A stretch of DNA of 64,000 nucleotides, taken from contig NZ_FMZS01000017.1 of the NCBI RefSeq assembly GCF_900101265.1, positions 1-64,000 on the forward strand, written 5' to 3'. This DNA is from Massilia sp. PDC64. GTDB taxonomy: Bacteria > Pseudomonadota > Gammaproteobacteria > Burkholderiales > Burkholderiaceae_D. The translations under genes and the position numbers were made by a program. Below, in pieces: positions 29,447 through 40,184 of the stretch (positions are counted from its first letter, which is position 1; every line of letters begins with the position of its first letter). Under the pieces are notes generated by a model. It did not search any database and had not been told where the DNA came from. It saw nothing but the letters and a program-made list of their open reading frames with translations.

Positions 29447-29875
29447 TTAGATTTCGAGTGCTTTGGGTTGCTGGGCAGCGTGCGGGTGGGTGCCTTCCGC
29501 ATACACTTTCAGCTTCTTGATCATTGCGTAGCCCAGCGGGCCCTTCGGCAGCATGCCTTTGACGGCTTTTTCCAGGGCGCGGCCCGGGAAACGCTGTTGC
29601 ATTTTCAGGAAGTTGGTTTCGTAGATACCGCCCGGGTAGCCCGAGTGACGGTAGTACTTCTTGTCGTTGGCCTTGGTGCCGGTCACGCGCAGTTTGCCTG
29701 CGTTGACGACGACGATGAAGTCACCGGTATCGACGTGCGGGGTGAATTCCGGCTTGTGCTTGCCGCGCAGTCGGAGTGCCACTTCGCTGGCAACACGTCC
29801 GAGGACTTTGTCCGTCGCGTCAATCACGTACCAATCGCGCTGGACTTCATGGCCCTTAGCGGAAAAAGTTTTCAT
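29447..29875 (-). CDS. rplM: 50S ribosomal protein L13 (uL13)
   Basis: 142 residues, as in E. coli. [59 protein letters not shown] is the canonical start. First gene of the rplM-rpsI operon with a good promoter about 110 bases upstream and a hairpin in its leader. Confidence 0.99.
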   Translation of the reverse strand: MKTFSAKGHEVQRDWYVIDATDKVLGRVASEVALRLRGKHKPEFTPHVDTGDFIVVVNAGKLRVTGTKANDKKYYRHSGYPGGIYETNFLKMQQRFPGRALEKAVKGMLPKGPLGYAMIKKLKVYAEGTHPHAAQQPKALEI

Positions 29876-29924
29876 GTTGACTTCCTATGTATAGGGAATT
29901 AATGCTCGAATGGTGGTTCCGCGG

Positions 29925-29939
29925 GCGATGCTACATCGC
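29925..29939 (-). promoter_or_regulatory. Hairpin in the rplM leader (possible L13 autoregulatory element)
   Basis: GCGATG-TAG-CATCGC on the minus strand lies inside the leader, about 50 bases before the rplM start, with an alternative outer pairing TCCGC/GCGGA. L13 leaders in other bacteria regulate this operon by binding the protein; this element is similar in position only. Confidence 0.35.
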
Positions 29940-29984
29940 GGACTCTGCCTTATTGTCTTTTCCCGAGCAAATGGAAAGCCCACG

Positions 29985-30014
29985 ACTATAGCCGATTCCT
30001 CACCCGACAGTCAA
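29985..30014 (-). promoter_or_regulatory. Sigma-70 promoter of rplM-rpsI
   Basis: Minus strand: TTGACT (30009-30014), 18-base spacer, TATAGT (29985-29990). Both boxes are one mismatch from consensus, suitable for a strongly expressed ribosomal operon. Confidence 0.75.
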
Positions 30015-30092
30015 GCCGCACGGGGCTGGAGCCAACGCAAAGACATCCTCGCTGGATCATGCAATTTTGCAACTCTTATTTGCAAGAAATAT

Positions 30093-30122
30093 TTGACCGA
30101 GAAATCGATGTCAAATTAGTAT
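30093..30122 (+). promoter_or_regulatory. Candidate promoter of the TAP-like hydrolase / NatAB operon
   Basis: TTGACC (30093-30098), 18-base spacer, TAGTAT (30117-30122). It starts a short leader before the TTG start at 30146. Confidence 0.45.
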
Positions 30123-30145
30123 GATCCGCATTCAAAGGAGACCGC

Positions 30146-31570
30146 TTGTTGAAACCCATCCTGCTTCTGGGCGCATTGCTGGCGGCCGCCATCCCGGCCG
30201 CGGCGACGCCGGCCACGCCGGCGCAAACACGCAGCTGCCACCTGCCCGGCGTCGAGGAAGCCCTGCGCTGCCTCAACCTCCCCGTCCCGCTCGAACCCGG
30301 CAAGCCAGCCACCCTGAACCTGCACGTGACGATTGCCCCCGCCCTGCGCCAGGGTGCGCGCCCCGATCCGCTGTTCGTGCTGGCGGGCGGCCCCGGCGAA
30401 GCGGGCAGCGACGTACTCCCCCTGCTGGGCACCGCATTCAAGCGCGTGCGCGCCACGCGCGACATCGTGTTCATCGACCAGCGCGGCACGGGGTTGTCCG
30501 GCAAGCTGGAATGCCCGTCCGACGCCGACGCGGATGCGCAGCTGAGCGATGCCGACGCCGACGCCGCCCTGCGCCGCTGCATCGCGGCCAGCAAGGCTCC
30601 GTTCGCCGCCTACACGACGGCCGCCGCCGCGCGCGACATCGAATCCGTGCGCCGGGCGCTGGGCTACGACAGGATCAACCTGTGGGGCGGCTCGTACGGC
30701 ACCCGCCTCGCGCAGGCGTATGCGCGCGCCTACCCAGCGGGCGTGCGCACGTTGATGCTCGACGCCGTGGCCGCACCCGACCAGGTGATCCCGGCCGGCG
30801 GCCGCGACAGCCAGGCCGCGCTCGACCAATTGTTCGCCCAGTGCGCGAAGGATGCCGCCTGCGCCCGCGCGTATCCGAATTTGCGCGGCGAATTCGATGC
30901 ACTTGTCGGCAAGCTCGATGCCGCGCCGTTGAAACTGACCCTGCCCGACCCGCGCACCGCGCGGCAAATCGACGTCACGATGACGAGCGCGCGCCTGCTC
31001 GACACCGTGCGCAACATGCTGTACGCGCCGGCCGATGCGCGCCGCCTGCCGTTCCTCGTGCACAGCGCCAGCACGGGCCGCTGGCAGCCGTTCGTCGCGC
31101 GCCGCAACCTCGCCGCCGACTTTTCGCCCGACGGCTCGCCCGCCACCCTACTGCACCTGGCCGTCGTCTGCGCCGAGGACATGCCGCGCTTTACGCCCGC
31201 GCTGGCCGCGAGCGACGCGAGCCCGCTCACGCGCACGCTGGCCGACCGCCTGCGTGGCCTGTGCCGCGCGATGAACGTGCCGGCCGTCCCCTTCACGGCC
31301 CCCACGCGCATCGCGGCACCGGTTCTGCTGCTGTCGGGCGCCCTGGACCCCGTCACGCCGCCGCGCCGGGCGCAGGACGCCGCCCGCTTCATGGACCATG
31401 CGCAGCTGCTGACGGCGCCGAACGTGGGCCACGGCGTATCGCAACTGGGCTGCGCCCCGCGCCTCCTGCGCGCCTTCCTCGACCGGCCCGATGCCAAAGT
31501 CGACGGCGCCTGCCTGAACGAGATCCCGGCCCCGACATTCCAGCTCGGCAGCGCCGGACCGCAACCCTGA
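30146..31570 (+). CDS. Secreted alpha/beta hydrolase with TAP-like C-terminal domain (putative peptidase)
   Basis: 474 residues beginning at a TTG codon (30146; a second TTG follows at 30149) placed 5-8 bases after AAAGGAG; no ATG fits, and the signal peptide LKPILLLGALLAAAIPAAATP starts here. Oxyanion region FVLAGGPGEAGSDV, DQRGTGLSGKLECP, nucleophile S183 in NLWGGSYGTRLAQAYA, late Asp in LLLSGALDPVTPPR and His in NVGHGVSQLGC. This layout matches proline-iminopeptidase/tripeptidyl-aminopeptidase-type enzymes acting outside the cytoplasm. Thirteen bases before natA, so co-transcribed with the exporter. Confidence 0.88.
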   Translation: MLKPILLLGALLAAAIPAAATPATPAQTRSCHLPGVEEALRCLNLPVPLEPGKPATLNLHVTIAPALRQGARPDPLFVLAGGPGEAGSDVLPLLGTAFKRVRATRDIVFIDQRGTGLSGKLECPSDADADAQLSDADADAALRRCIAASKAPFAAYTTAAAARDIESVRRALGYDRINLWGGSYGTRLAQAYARAYPAGVRTLMLDAVAAPDQVIPAGGRDSQAALDQLFAQCAKDAACARAYPNLRGEFDALVGKLDAAPLKLTLPDPRTARQIDVTMTSARLLDTVRNMLYAPADARRLPFLVHSASTGRWQPFVARRNLAADFSPDGSPATLLHLAVVCAEDMPRFTPALAASDASPLTRTLADRLRGLCRAMNVPAVPFTAPTRIAAPVLLLSGALDPVTPPRRAQDAARFMDHAQLLTAPNVGHGVSQLGCAPRLLRAFLDRPDAKVDGACLNEIPAPTFQLGSAGPQP

Positions 31571-31583
31571 CCACAGGCTCCCC

Positions 31584-32318
31584 ATGATCGAAGCACAAGA
31601 AGTCCGCAAACAATTCGGTACCGTGCAGGCGCTGGGAGGCGTCAGCTTCACGGCGCGCGACGGCCAGATCACCGCGCTGCTGGGCCCCAACGGCGCCGGC
31701 AAGACGACCCTGCTGCGCACCCTCGTCGGCATGCTCAAACGCGACCACGGGACCATCGCCGTCGATGGCATCGACCCCGAACGCGATCCGCTCGCCGTGC
31801 GCGCCAACATCGGCTTCCTCACCGACCAGTTCGGGCTGTACGAGCGCCTGTCCACGCGCGAATACCTCACGTATTTCGGCGAATTGAACGGCATGGAGAA
31901 AAAGGCGCTCGCCGCGCGCATCGACGAAGTCTCGGAAATGCTCGCGATGGACGACATCCTGGAACGCCGCAGCAAGGGCTTTTCGCAGGGCCAGCGCATC
32001 AAGGTGGCCCTCGCACGCGCGCTGCTGCACCGCCCGCGCCACCTGCTGCTGGACGAGCCCACGCGCGGCCTGGACGTGATGAGCACGCGCGCCGTGCGCC
32101 ACGCGCTGTCCGCGCTGCGTAGGGAAGGATGCTGCGTCGTGATGGCCACGCACGTGATGCAGGAAGTCAGTCATCTGTGCGACGACGTGATCGTCATCGC
32201 CAAGGGCCATACGGTGGCACAGGGCACGCCGGACGACCTGTGCCGGCGCACGGGCATCGCCAACCTGGAGGACGCGTTCGTCCGCCTGGTCGGCACCGAT
32301 GAAGGGATCGTCGCATGA
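31584..32318 (+). CDS. ABC transporter ATP-binding protein (NatA-like)
   Basis: 244 residues. Walker A LGPNGAGKTTLLRTL, signature FSQGQRIKVALARALLHRP (a Q replaces the usual G, seen in NatA-type ATPases), Walker B HLLLDEPTRGLD, and H-loop MATHVM. The permease starts inside its stop codon (ATGA, 32315-32318). NatAB pairs extrude sodium in Bacillus, but relatives export many compounds; substrate is not established here. Confidence 0.92.
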   Translation: MIEAQEVRKQFGTVQALGGVSFTARDGQITALLGPNGAGKTTLLRTLVGMLKRDHGTIAVDGIDPERDPLAVRANIGFLTDQFGLYERLSTREYLTYFGELNGMEKKALAARIDEVSEMLAMDDILERRSKGFSQGQRIKVALARALLHRPRHLLLDEPTRGLDVMSTRAVRHALSALRREGCCVVMATHVMQEVSHLCDDVIVIAKGHTVAQGTPDDLCRRTGIANLEDAFVRLVGTDEGIVA

Positions 32319-33496
32319 CTTCCAAATTCCTCGTCGTTTTCAAGAAGGAGTTGCGCGAATCGCTGCGCGACAAGCGCTCGCTCGGCCTCCTCGCCCTGTT
32401 CACGCTGATGTACCCGGTGCTGCTGGGCGTCCTGCTGCACCAGTGGATCGACCGCGCGACGAAGCCCGAGCGCGAAGGCATCGTCCTGGCCGTGATCGGC
32501 GGCGCCCAGGCGCCCACCTTGATGGCGCAGCTGAAGCAGAAGAACATCACCGTGCACGACATGCCGCCCATGGACGAAGCGGCGATCGGCGACCTGCTGC
32601 GCGCCCACAAGGCCGCCGCCGTGCTGCGCCTGCCCGGCAAGTACGCGAGCGACTATGCCGCGATGCGGCCCGCGCGCATCGAGCTGTGGTACGACTCGTC
32701 GACGGAGCAGGACGGCCGGCGCGACGTCGAGGAGGTACTGAACGCCTACGGCGCCAACATCGCCAGCGCGCGCCTGCTGGCGCACGGCGTGTCGCCGGCC
32801 GCGCTGTCGCCCGTGCAGGTGCAGCGCTACGACACGGGCACGACGGCCGCACGCTCGGCCGGCGTCATCGGCGGCATCCTCGGCTTTTTATTCTTCCCCG
32901 CATTCATCTGCGGCCTGTCGGCGGCGGTGGATTCCACCGCGGGCGAACGGGAACGGCGCTCGCTCGAAGTGCTGATGGCGCAACCCGTGCGCACGTGGGA
33001 ACTCGTCGCCGGCAAGTGGCTCGCCGCCGCGGCGCTGGCCATCGTCGGCATCACGCTGGAGCTGATGCTGGCGCATGCGATCCTGTCGTGGATGCCGCTG
33101 GAAGAAATCGGCATGAGCTGGCGCGTGGGCTGGGGACGGCTGCTGCTCGTGTGCCTCGCGTCCGTGCCGCTGTCGCTGTTCGCAGCCGCCGTGCAGATCG
33201 CGGTGGCGATGAACGCCCGCTCGTTCAAGGAAGCGCAGAGCGTGCTGTCGGTCGTGATGCTGGTGCCGATGCTGCCGGGGCTCGCCGTGTCGATGCTGGA
33301 ACTGAAGACGGCGTCGTGGATGTACCTCGTGCCGATGCTGTCGAACCAGACCCTGCTGCGCGAGACGGCCAAGGGCGGCGACATCGGCCTGCTGCCGTTC
33401 GTGCTGACGTTCCTGTGCTCTGCGCTCGCGGCGTGGGCGGCCGTCGCATTCGCCGCGTGGCGCATGAAGAGCGAGCGTTACGTGCTGGCCGTCTGA
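32315..33496 (+). CDS. ABC-2 type permease (NatB-like)
   Basis: 393 residues, one N-terminal membrane helix (about 20-42), a large extracytoplasmic loop (about 45-175), then five helices (about 180-390), the ABC2_membrane_3 layout. The block STAGERERRSLEVLMAQPVRTWELVAGKWLAA is the conserved coupling segment of this class. Overlaps the ATPase gene by four bases. Works with the NatA-like ATPase; the preceding secreted hydrolase may act on what is exported or on envelope peptides. Confidence 0.9.
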   Translation: MTSKFLVVFKKELRESLRDKRSLGLLALFTLMYPVLLGVLLHQWIDRATKPEREGIVLAVIGGAQAPTLMAQLKQKNITVHDMPPMDEAAIGDLLRAHKAAAVLRLPGKYASDYAAMRPARIELWYDSSTEQDGRRDVEEVLNAYGANIASARLLAHGVSPAALSPVQVQRYDTGTTAARSAGVIGGILGFLFFPAFICGLSAAVDSTAGERERRSLEVLMAQPVRTWELVAGKWLAAAALAIVGITLELMLAHAILSWMPLEEIGMSWRVGWGRLLLVCLASVPLSLFAAAVQIAVAMNARSFKEAQSVLSVVMLVPMLPGLAVSMLELKTASWMYLVPMLSNQTLLRETAKGGDIGLLPFVLTFLCSALAAWAAVAFAAWRMKSERYVLAV

Positions 33497-33569
33497 GGCC
33501 GTGCCAGCACGGACCGCCGCGCTGGCTTAGAATGGTCGTCTTTACCTGTCAAACAACGCGGAGAAATCG

Positions 33570-33992
33570 ATGGAAGTCAAAGTCAGCTGGAACGGACCGT
33601 CGGGAATGAGCTTCCGGGCCGAAACCGGCTCCGGCCACCTGGTGAACATGGATGGCGCCCCCGAGGGCGGCGGCCACAACCTGGCACCGCGCCCGATGGA
33701 AATGGTGCTGCTGGGGACCGGCGGCTGCACCGCCTACGACGTCGTGCTGATCCTCAAGCGCAGCCGGGAAGACGTGCGCGGCTGCGACGTCACGCTGAAG
33801 GCCGAGCGCGCCGAGACGGATCCGAAGGTGTTCACGAAGATCCACTTCCACTTCACCGTCACGGGCCGCAACCTCAAGGAAGCGACCGTCGAACGCGCGG
33901 TCAACCTGTCGCACGACAAGTACTGCTCGGCGTCGATCATGCTGGCCAAGACGGCCGAGATCACGCACTCGTTCGAGATCGTCGAAGGGTGA
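33570..33992 (+). CDS. OsmC family protein
   Basis: 140 residues. Conserved Cys in MVLLGTGGCTAYDVVLILKRSREDV and in SHDKYCSASIMLAKTAEI are the redox cysteines of the Ohr/OsmC fold, which reduces organic hydroperoxides. The sequence is closest to the short YhfA-like branch, where function is less certain. Good ribosome site CGGAGAAA before the ATG. Confidence 0.92.
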   Translation: MEVKVSWNGPSGMSFRAETGSGHLVNMDGAPEGGGHNLAPRPMEMVLLGTGGCTAYDVVLILKRSREDVRGCDVTLKAERAETDPKVFTKIHFHFTVTGRNLKEATVERAVNLSHDKYCSASIMLAKTAEITHSFEIVEG

Positions 33993-34014
33993 TTGATGCC
34001 GGGGGCATCAATCA
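33990..34014. terminator. Hairpin between convergent osmC-like and coq7 genes
   Basis: Eleven-base perfect stem TGATTGATGCC / GGCATCAATCA with a GGG loop begins at the OsmC stop codon. There is no T-run, so it may block read-through or protect the 3' end rather than act as a standard terminator. Confidence 0.45.
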
Positions 34015-34022
34015 CGATGCTC

Positions 34023-34664
34023 TCAAATATAATACGCCGTCGTGGTCATCACCTTGGCCATGGCGCGCATCGCGGCCTTGACCGGCAACGGCATCTCGGC
34101 CGCGCCCATTTCCTGGGCCTTGGCACCGTGCGCGATCTCGTCGTCGCGCATCTGCGTGACGATCGCGCGCGACTTCGCATCGTGCGGCGGCAGCTGGTCG
34201 AGGTGGCTGTTCAGGTGCGCCTCGACCTGGCGCTCCGTCTCCACGACGAAGCCGAGGCTGACGGCATCGCCCAGGCGCGACGCGACGGTGCCCAGCGCAT
34301 AGGCGCCCGCATACCACAACGGATTGAGGAGGCTCGGCTGGGAACCCAGCTCGGCCAGGCGCTCGGCCGTCCAGGCCAGGTGATCTTCTTCCTCGCGCCC
34401 GGATTTCTCGAATTGCGCGCGCATGGCCTGCGTCGACGCGCGGCGACCCTGCGCATCGTACAGCGCCTGGGCGCACACTTCGCCCACGTGGTTCACGCGC
34501 ATCAGGCCGGCGCTGTGGCGCTGTTCCTGGGCATTCAGTTCGCAATCGGGGGCCGAGACGCCCGGATTCGGCCGCGCGGCCTTCGCCACGCCGCCCACGA
34601 CACGCAAGGCCTTGTCGAAACCGACGATCAGGTGGTCGAGGGGATTGATGGTGCGGGTTGTCAT
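34023..34664 (-). CDS. coq7: 3-demethoxyubiquinol 3-hydroxylase (Coq7-type di-iron monooxygenase)
   Basis: 213 residues. Di-iron ligands lie in [50 protein letters not shown] and [17 protein letters not shown]. Catalyses the last hydroxylation of the ubiquinone ring; Coq7 replaces UbiF in most betaproteobacteria. The gene faces the OsmC-like gene and is preceded by an unknown gene on the same strand, 34 bases away. Confidence 0.95.
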   Translation of the reverse strand: MTTRTINPLDHLIVGFDKALRVVGGVAKAARPNPGVSAPDCELNAQEQRHSAGLMRVNHVGEVCAQALYDAQGRRASTQAMRAQFEKSGREEEDHLAWTAERLAELGSQPSLLNPLWYAGAYALGTVASRLGDAVSLGFVVETERQVEAHLNSHLDQLPPHDAKSRAIVTQMRDDEIAHGAKAQEMGAAEMPLPVKAAMRAMAKVMTTTAYYI

Positions 34665-34698
34665 GAGAAACCTTCAGCTTGTTGTTCGATAAGCCGAA

Positions 34699-35154
34699 TT
34701 ATATGCCCTCGTCCGCCGCCCCTTCGTCACGTGTCTTCTGGGCACGCTTCTGCGCTTCCAGCCAGTCGTGCACGGGCCCTTCCACCTCCAGCTTCGAGAT
34801 GTTCTTCGCGACGCCCAGGTTCAGTTCCAGCAGGAACGGGATCGAGTCCGGCGGCACGTCGGTACACGTGGTCGTAAAGGCCGTCATGAAGCGCTCGGAT
34901 TGCAGCACCGGCAATACGTTCTTGCCGCTCATGAATTGCAGGATGCTCGTGATCGTGTGGCCGCCGCCGATCGAGTGATAGATGAACCGGTTGAACTCGC
35001 GGTCCACGGTCTTGAAATCGATGGTTTCCTTCGTCATCAGGTTGGCCAGGTAGTACAGGCCGACGGCGACCCGGAACCAGTCCGTCGCCTCGGCCCGGGT
35101 GCGGCCCTGGCGCGTGACGGCCAGGATATTGTCCTTGTTGATGAGCGTATCCAT
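34699..35154 (-). CDS. Hypothetical cytoplasmic protein
   Basis: 151 residues if the ATG at 35154 is used; two in-frame ATGs upstream (35169 and 35217) cannot be excluded because none has a convincing ribosome site. No signal peptide or membrane helix. Helical, with NILAVTRQGRTRAEATDWFRVAVGLYYLANL, FNRFIYHSIGGGHTITSILQFMSG, FLLELNLGVAKNISKLEVEGPVHDWLEAQKRAQK. I do not recognise it. It shares strand with coq7 and is divergent from the permease/peptidase operon; context gives no function. Confidence 0.65.
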   Translation of the reverse strand: MDTLINKDNILAVTRQGRTRAEATDWFRVAVGLYYLANLMTKETIDFKTVDREFNRFIYHSIGGGHTITSILQFMSGKNVLPVLQSERFMTAFTTTCTDVPPDSIPFLLELNLGVAKNISKLEVEGPVHDWLEAQKRAQKTRDEGAADEGI

Positions 35155-35328
35155 AGGGCCATTATGCATGTTCTTGCCGTGCCCGGATATCACCGGCAAT
35201 GTTGCCAGAATAGACATAATCGATTCCACGTTGTATGCTGGCCTGCATCCTGCGCCCGCTTTTCTGCACTCTGGACTTGTGAAAATGCCGTGTGTCGCAC
35301 CGCTGCTGCCGCGTCGGCTCCTTTTTAA

Positions 35329-35334
35329 TACAAT
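35329..35334 (+). promoter_or_regulatory. -10-like box upstream of the ABC/M1-peptidase operon
   Basis: TACAAT lies 48 bases before the ATPase start, after a T-rich stretch. No clear -35 is visible. Confidence 0.35.
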
Positions 35335-35381
35335 GCAACAGTCATGAAATGCGTGCATTGTCACGAGCAATGGGAGTCTCC

Positions 35382-36275
<894 letters not shown>

Positions 36276-36278
36276 TTC

Positions 36279-39200
36279 ATGGGCGCGCTCCTCGCCATCG
36301 CCGGCTTCGAGGCCCGGCAGCGCCTGAAGCTGCTGTCGACCTGGGTGTATTTCTTTGCCTTCTTCGCGCTGGCCCTGCTGTGGATGGCCGCCGCGGGCGG
36401 CGTGTTCAAGGAAGCCTTCGTCTCGTTCGGCGGCCGCGTGCTGATCAACGCGCCGCGCCAGATCGCCCTGAGCGCCGCGTTCCTCGGCTCCCTCGGCGTC
36501 ATCGTCGTCGCCGCGATGATGGGCCGCTCGGTGCAGCAGGACTTCGAATACGAGACGCACCACTTCTTCTTCAGCGCCCCGATCCCGAAGTACGCGTACA
36601 TGTTCGGACGCTTCCTCGGCGCGCTGGCGACGCTGGCCGTCGTGTTCTCGGCCATCCTGTTCGGCACGCTGCTCGGCACGGCGCTGCCCGGCATCGATCC
36701 CGCCCGCCTCGGACCGTATTCCGTGGCGGGCTATCTGCTGCCCTACTTTTTCACGCTGGTGCCGAACCTGTTCATCTTCGGCGCCATCTTCTTCGTGCTT
36801 GCGGCGCTCACGCGGCGCATGCTGCCCGTGTACGTGGCCAGCGTCGTCATGCTGGTGGGTTACATCGTCGCGCCGTCGCTGGCGCGCGACCTCGATTACA
36901 AGACGCTCGCCGCGCTGATCGACCCGTTCGGCACGACGGCGCTGATCCGCCTCACCGAATACTGGAGTCTCACCGAGCGCAATACGCTGCAGATCCCGTT
37001 CGCCGGTGTCTATCTCGTGAACCGCGCCATCTGGTCGCTGTTCTCGCTCGTCGTCCTGCTGCTCGGCTACTGGCGCTTCAGCTTCGTGTCCACGCCGGCC
37101 GGCAGGCGCGGGCAGGCGCGGCCCGAACCGGAAAGCGCGCCGCAATCGCCGTCCGGCATGGCCGACCTGCACGAAGCCCCCGACTTCGCTGCACGCAGCC
37201 TCGCCGTGCTGCTGGCCCGATCGAGCTGGATGAACCTGCGCGAATCGGTCAAGAACGTCTACTTCGCCGTGATCGTCCTGGCCGGCATGCTGACCCTCGT
37301 CGTCAGCTCGCTCGACCTGGGCGCGATCTACGGCACGAAAACGTATCCCGTCACGTACATGGTGCTGGAACTCATACGCGACGTGTTCGCGCTGTTCGTG
37401 CTGATCGTGACGACGTTCTATGCGGGCGAGATGGTGTGGCGCGAGCGCGAGGCGCGCATGGCGCAGATGATGGATGCGCTGCCCGTCCCGAGCTGGCTGC
37501 CGCTGGCCGCCAAGACCATCGCCCTCGTCGGCCTGCAGGTCCTGCTGCTGCTGGCCGCGATGGTGTGCGGCATGGGCATTCAGCTGGCGCACGGCTACCT
37601 GACACTGGAGCCGGGCCTGTACCTGGCGACGCTGTTCGGCATCCTGCTGCCCCGCTACGTGCTGCTGGCCGTGCTGGCGATCGCCGCGCAGGCCATCCTG
37701 AACCATAAATACCTCGCCTATTTCGCGCTGGTCACCTGGTACGTCATCACGCTGTTCCTCGGCGGCTTCGGCCTCGATCACCCGATGCTCGTGTACGGCG
37801 CCCTGCCGGACATCACGTATTCCGCGATGAACGGCTTCGGCCACTACCTGCCGCTGCAGCGCACCCTGCAGATCTACTGGGGCGGCGCGGCGATCGTCCT
37901 GTTCACCGTCGCGCTCGTGCTGTGGCCGCGCGGCGTGAGCGACAGCTTCGCGGAACGCCTGCAACTGGCGCGCCGGCGCCTGACGCCGGGCGTGTTGAAA
38001 GGCTTCGCCGCCGGCATCCTCGTGTTCGCGGCCAGCGGCGGCCTGCTGTGGTACAACCTGGTCCACCTCGGCACCTTCCAGACGGCGTGGCACAAGGAAC
38101 AGGTGCGCGCCGACTACGAGCTGCGCTACAAACGCTACGCGAAGCTGCCGCAGCCGCGCATCGCCGACGTGGGCCTGCAGGTCGACATCCATCCGGACAC
38201 CCGCACGCTGAAGGTGCACGGCTTCTACCAGCTGGAAAACCGGACCGCATCCCCGATCCGCGACGTCATCCTGTACCAGAAGCCCGGCCCCGACTTCCGT
38301 CCCCGCTTCGCGCAGGCGGCGCGGCTGCTGCGCGCCGACCGGGAGCACGGCTTCTATCACTACCTGCTGGCGGCGCCCCTGCAACCGGGCGCGCGCACGG
38401 CGCTGGAATTCGACCTGCTGGACGCGCCGGGCGGCGTGCTGGGCCTGGGCCGCGACACGGCCGTCGTCGGCAACGGCACTTTCTTTTCCAACGAAGTCCT
38501 GCCGCACGTGGGCTACCAGCGCACGGTCGAACTGGAGGACGACCGCGACCGCAAGCGCCACGGCCTCGCGCCGCGCGAACGCATGGCCGCGCACGAGAAC
38601 GACGCGGCGCGCGCGAACAGCTACATCGCCAACGACGCCGACTGGATCCGCTTCGACGCCGTCGTCAGCACGAGCCCGGACCAGACCGTGGTCGCGCCGG
38701 GCATGCTGGAGCAGGAGTGGATGAGCGGCGGCCGGCGCTGGTTCCATTACAAGGCCGACAAGCCCGTCCTGAATTTCTACACGTTCCAGTCGGCCCGCTA
38801 CGAAGTGCGCCACGACCGCTGGCAGGACGTGACGATCGACGTCTACTACCACCCGGGCCACGAATTCAATGTCGACCGCATGATCCGCGGCGCCAAGGCG
38901 GCCCTGGAATACGGCACGAAGCACTTCAGCCCCTACCAGAACCGCGAGCTGCGCATCGCGGAATTCCCCCGCTACGCGTCGTACGCGCAGGCGGCGCCGG
39001 GCACGATCCCGTTCTCGGAAAGCGTCGGCTTCATCGCCAAGGTGGACCCGGACTCGCGCAAGGACATCGACTACCCGTACTACGTGAGCGCGCACGAGGT
39101 GGGCCACCAGTGGTGGGCGCACCAGATCGTCGGCGCCGACATGCGGGGCGCGACCGTGCTGTCGGAAAGCCTGGCCGAATACACGGCGCTGATGACGATG

Positions 39201-39860
39201 AAGAACACGCTGGGGTCCGGCAAGATGCGGCGCTTCCTGCGCTACGACCTCGAGGAATACCTGATGGGCCGCGCGCGCGAGAACAAGAAGGAGCTGCCGC
39301 TGGCGCAGAACGAGAACCAGAGCTACATCCACTACCACAAGGGCAGCCTCGCGATGTATCTGCTGCAGGACCTGGTCGGCGAGGATGCGGTGAACGGCGT
39401 GCTGCACGGCCTGCTGCTGGAGTACGCGTACAAGGGGCCGCCGTATCCGACCGTGGCGACGCTGGTCGAGCGCCTGCGCGGCATCACGCCGCCGGACAAG
39501 GCCTACCTGATCGACGACCTGTTCGAATCCATCGTGCTGTACGAAAACCACGTCGACGGCGCGACGGCGCGCCGCCGGCCGGACGGCAAATACGAGGTCG
39601 AGATCCGCGCCACGGCGGGCAAGGTGCGCGCCGGCGACCAGGGCGAGGAAAAGCCGCAGGCGCTGCACGACTACATCGAATTCGGCGTCGACGACGCGGA
39701 CGGGAACCCGCTCGCGCGCGAACGCCGGCTCGTGACGCAGGCCGACCAGCGCGTCGTCCTGGTGGTCGCCGGCCGCCCGGCACGGGCCGGTATCGACCCC
39801 GACAACAAGCTGATTGACAGGAAGCCCACTGACAACATGCAGCCTGTCGACATGCACTGA
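36279..39860 (+). CDS. ABC-2 permease fused to an M1 family metallopeptidase
   Basis: 1193 residues. The N-terminal half (about 1-600) contains about twelve membrane helices in two ABC-2-like sets (first about 20-265, second about 310-560), separated by a soluble linker ([17 protein letters not shown]). The C-terminal half (about 620-1193) is a gluzincin peptidase: [12 protein letters not shown] gives zinc ligands H939 and H943 with E940 as base, and the third ligand is in [10 protein letters not shown] (E963, HEXXH-X19-E, one residue longer than the usual X18). The peptidase should lie on the outer face after a last helix near 570-600. Similar ABC-linked M1 proteins are known in Proteobacteria; substrate unknown. 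Confidence 0.9.
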   Translation: MGALLAIAGFEARQRLKLLSTWVYFFAFFALALLWMAAAGGVFKEAFVSFGGRVLINAPRQIALSAAFLGSLGVIVVAAMMGRSVQQDFEYETHHFFFSAPIPKYAYMFGRFLGALATLAVVFSAILFGTLLGTALPGIDPARLGPYSVAGYLLPYFFTLVPNLFIFGAIFFVLAALTRRMLPVYVASVVMLVGYIVAPSLARDLDYKTLAALIDPFGTTALIRLTEYWSLTERNTLQIPFAGVYLVNRAIWSLFSLVVLLLGYWRFSFVSTPAGRRGQARPEPESAPQSPSGMADLHEAPDFAARSLAVLLARSSWMNLRESVKNVYFAVIVLAGMLTLVVSSLDLGAIYGTKTYPVTYMVLELIRDVFALFVLIVTTFYAGEMVWREREARMAQMMDALPVPSWLPLAAKTIALVGLQVLLLLAAMVCGMGIQLAHGYLTLEPGLYLATLFGILLPRYVLLAVLAIAAQAILNHKYLAYFALVTWYVITLFLGGFGLDHPMLVYGALPDITYSAMNGFGHYLPLQRTLQIYWGGAAIVLFTVALVLWPRGVSDSFAERLQLARRRLTPGVLKGFAAGILVFAASGGLLWYNLVHLGTFQTAWHKEQVRADYELRYKRYAKLPQPRIADVGLQVDIHPDTRTLKVHGFYQLENRTASPIRDVILYQKPGPDFRPRFAQAARLLRADREHGFYHYLLAAPLQPGARTALEFDLLDAPGGVLGLGRDTAVVGNGTFFSNEVLPHVGYQRTVELEDDRDRKRHGLAPRERMAAHENDAARANSYIANDADWIRFDAVVSTSPDQTVVAPGMLEQEWMSGGRRWFHYKADKPVLNFYTFQSARYEVRHDRWQDVTIDVYYHPGHEFNVDRMIRGAKAALEYGTKHFSPYQNRELRIAEFPRYASYAQAAPGTIPFSESVGFIAKVDPDSRKDIDYPYYVSAHEVGHQWWAHQIVGADMRGATVLSESLAEYTALMTMKNTLGSGKMRRFLRYDLEEYLMGRARENKKELPLAQNENQSYIHYHKGSLAMYLLQDLVGEDAVNGVLHGLLLEYAYKGPPYPTVATLVERLRGITPPDKAYLIDDLFESIVLYENHVDGATARRRPDGKYEVEIRATAGKVRAGDQGEEKPQALHDYIEFGVDDADGNPLARERRLVTQADQRVVLVVAGRPARAGIDPDNKLIDRKPTDNMQPVDMH

Positions 39861-39905
39861 ACTTCACGTTATGATCTGGTCACAATACCCTGCTAGGAGA
39901 CTCCC

Positions 39906-40112
39906 ATGCCTATCGTCGCCGAACTGGCCGCCCAGATCCAGCAACTGTCCGCCGAGGACAGGCACGAGCTGTTGCGTCTGCTGATGGTGGACAGCGACGA
40001 CGGCGACCAGGATGCCGACGAAGCCTGGCGCAACGAGATCGTGCGCCGCGTGAAGGCGATCCGCAACGGCGAGGCTGCCATCCGGGCGTTGCAGGACGAC
40101 TGGCGCGAATAA
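39906..40112 (+). CDS. Small addiction-module-type antitoxin-like protein without toxin
   Basis: 68 residues. The pattern AAQIQQLSAEDRHELLRLLM, then DEAWRNEIVRRVKAIRNGEAAIRALQDDW matches the unstable-antitoxin family (stabl_TIGR02574-type), in which DEAW...EI..R...I..GE is conserved and a ParE/RelE toxin normally follows. AGGAG precedes the ATG. No toxin is encoded here: the gene ends at a bidirectional terminator 25 bases later. It starts 45 bases after the fusion gene and may be co-transcribed with it. Confidence 0.7.
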   Translation: MPIVAELAAQIQQLSAEDRHELLRLLMVDSDDGDQDADEAWRNEIVRRVKAIRNGEAAIRALQDDWRE

Positions 40113-40128
40113 CGCTTGCGCTGGATGT

Positions 40129-40167
40129 AAAAAAAAACCGCGATGCCGGAAGGATCGCGGTTTTTTT
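40129..40167. terminator. Bidirectional terminator between the antitoxin-like gene and the chemoreceptor
   Basis: Stem ACCGCGAT (40137-40144) / ATCGCGGT (40154-40161), nine-base loop, A-run on the left and T-run on the right, so it works for both convergent genes. Confidence 0.9.
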
Positions 40168-40184
40168 ATGCCCGGACGACGTTA

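Noticed and set aside
29876-30120. tRNA or small RNA gene in the rplM/hydrolase intergenic region
   Set aside because: No cloverleaf and no terminator; the region is explained by two divergent promoters and the rplM leader hairpin.
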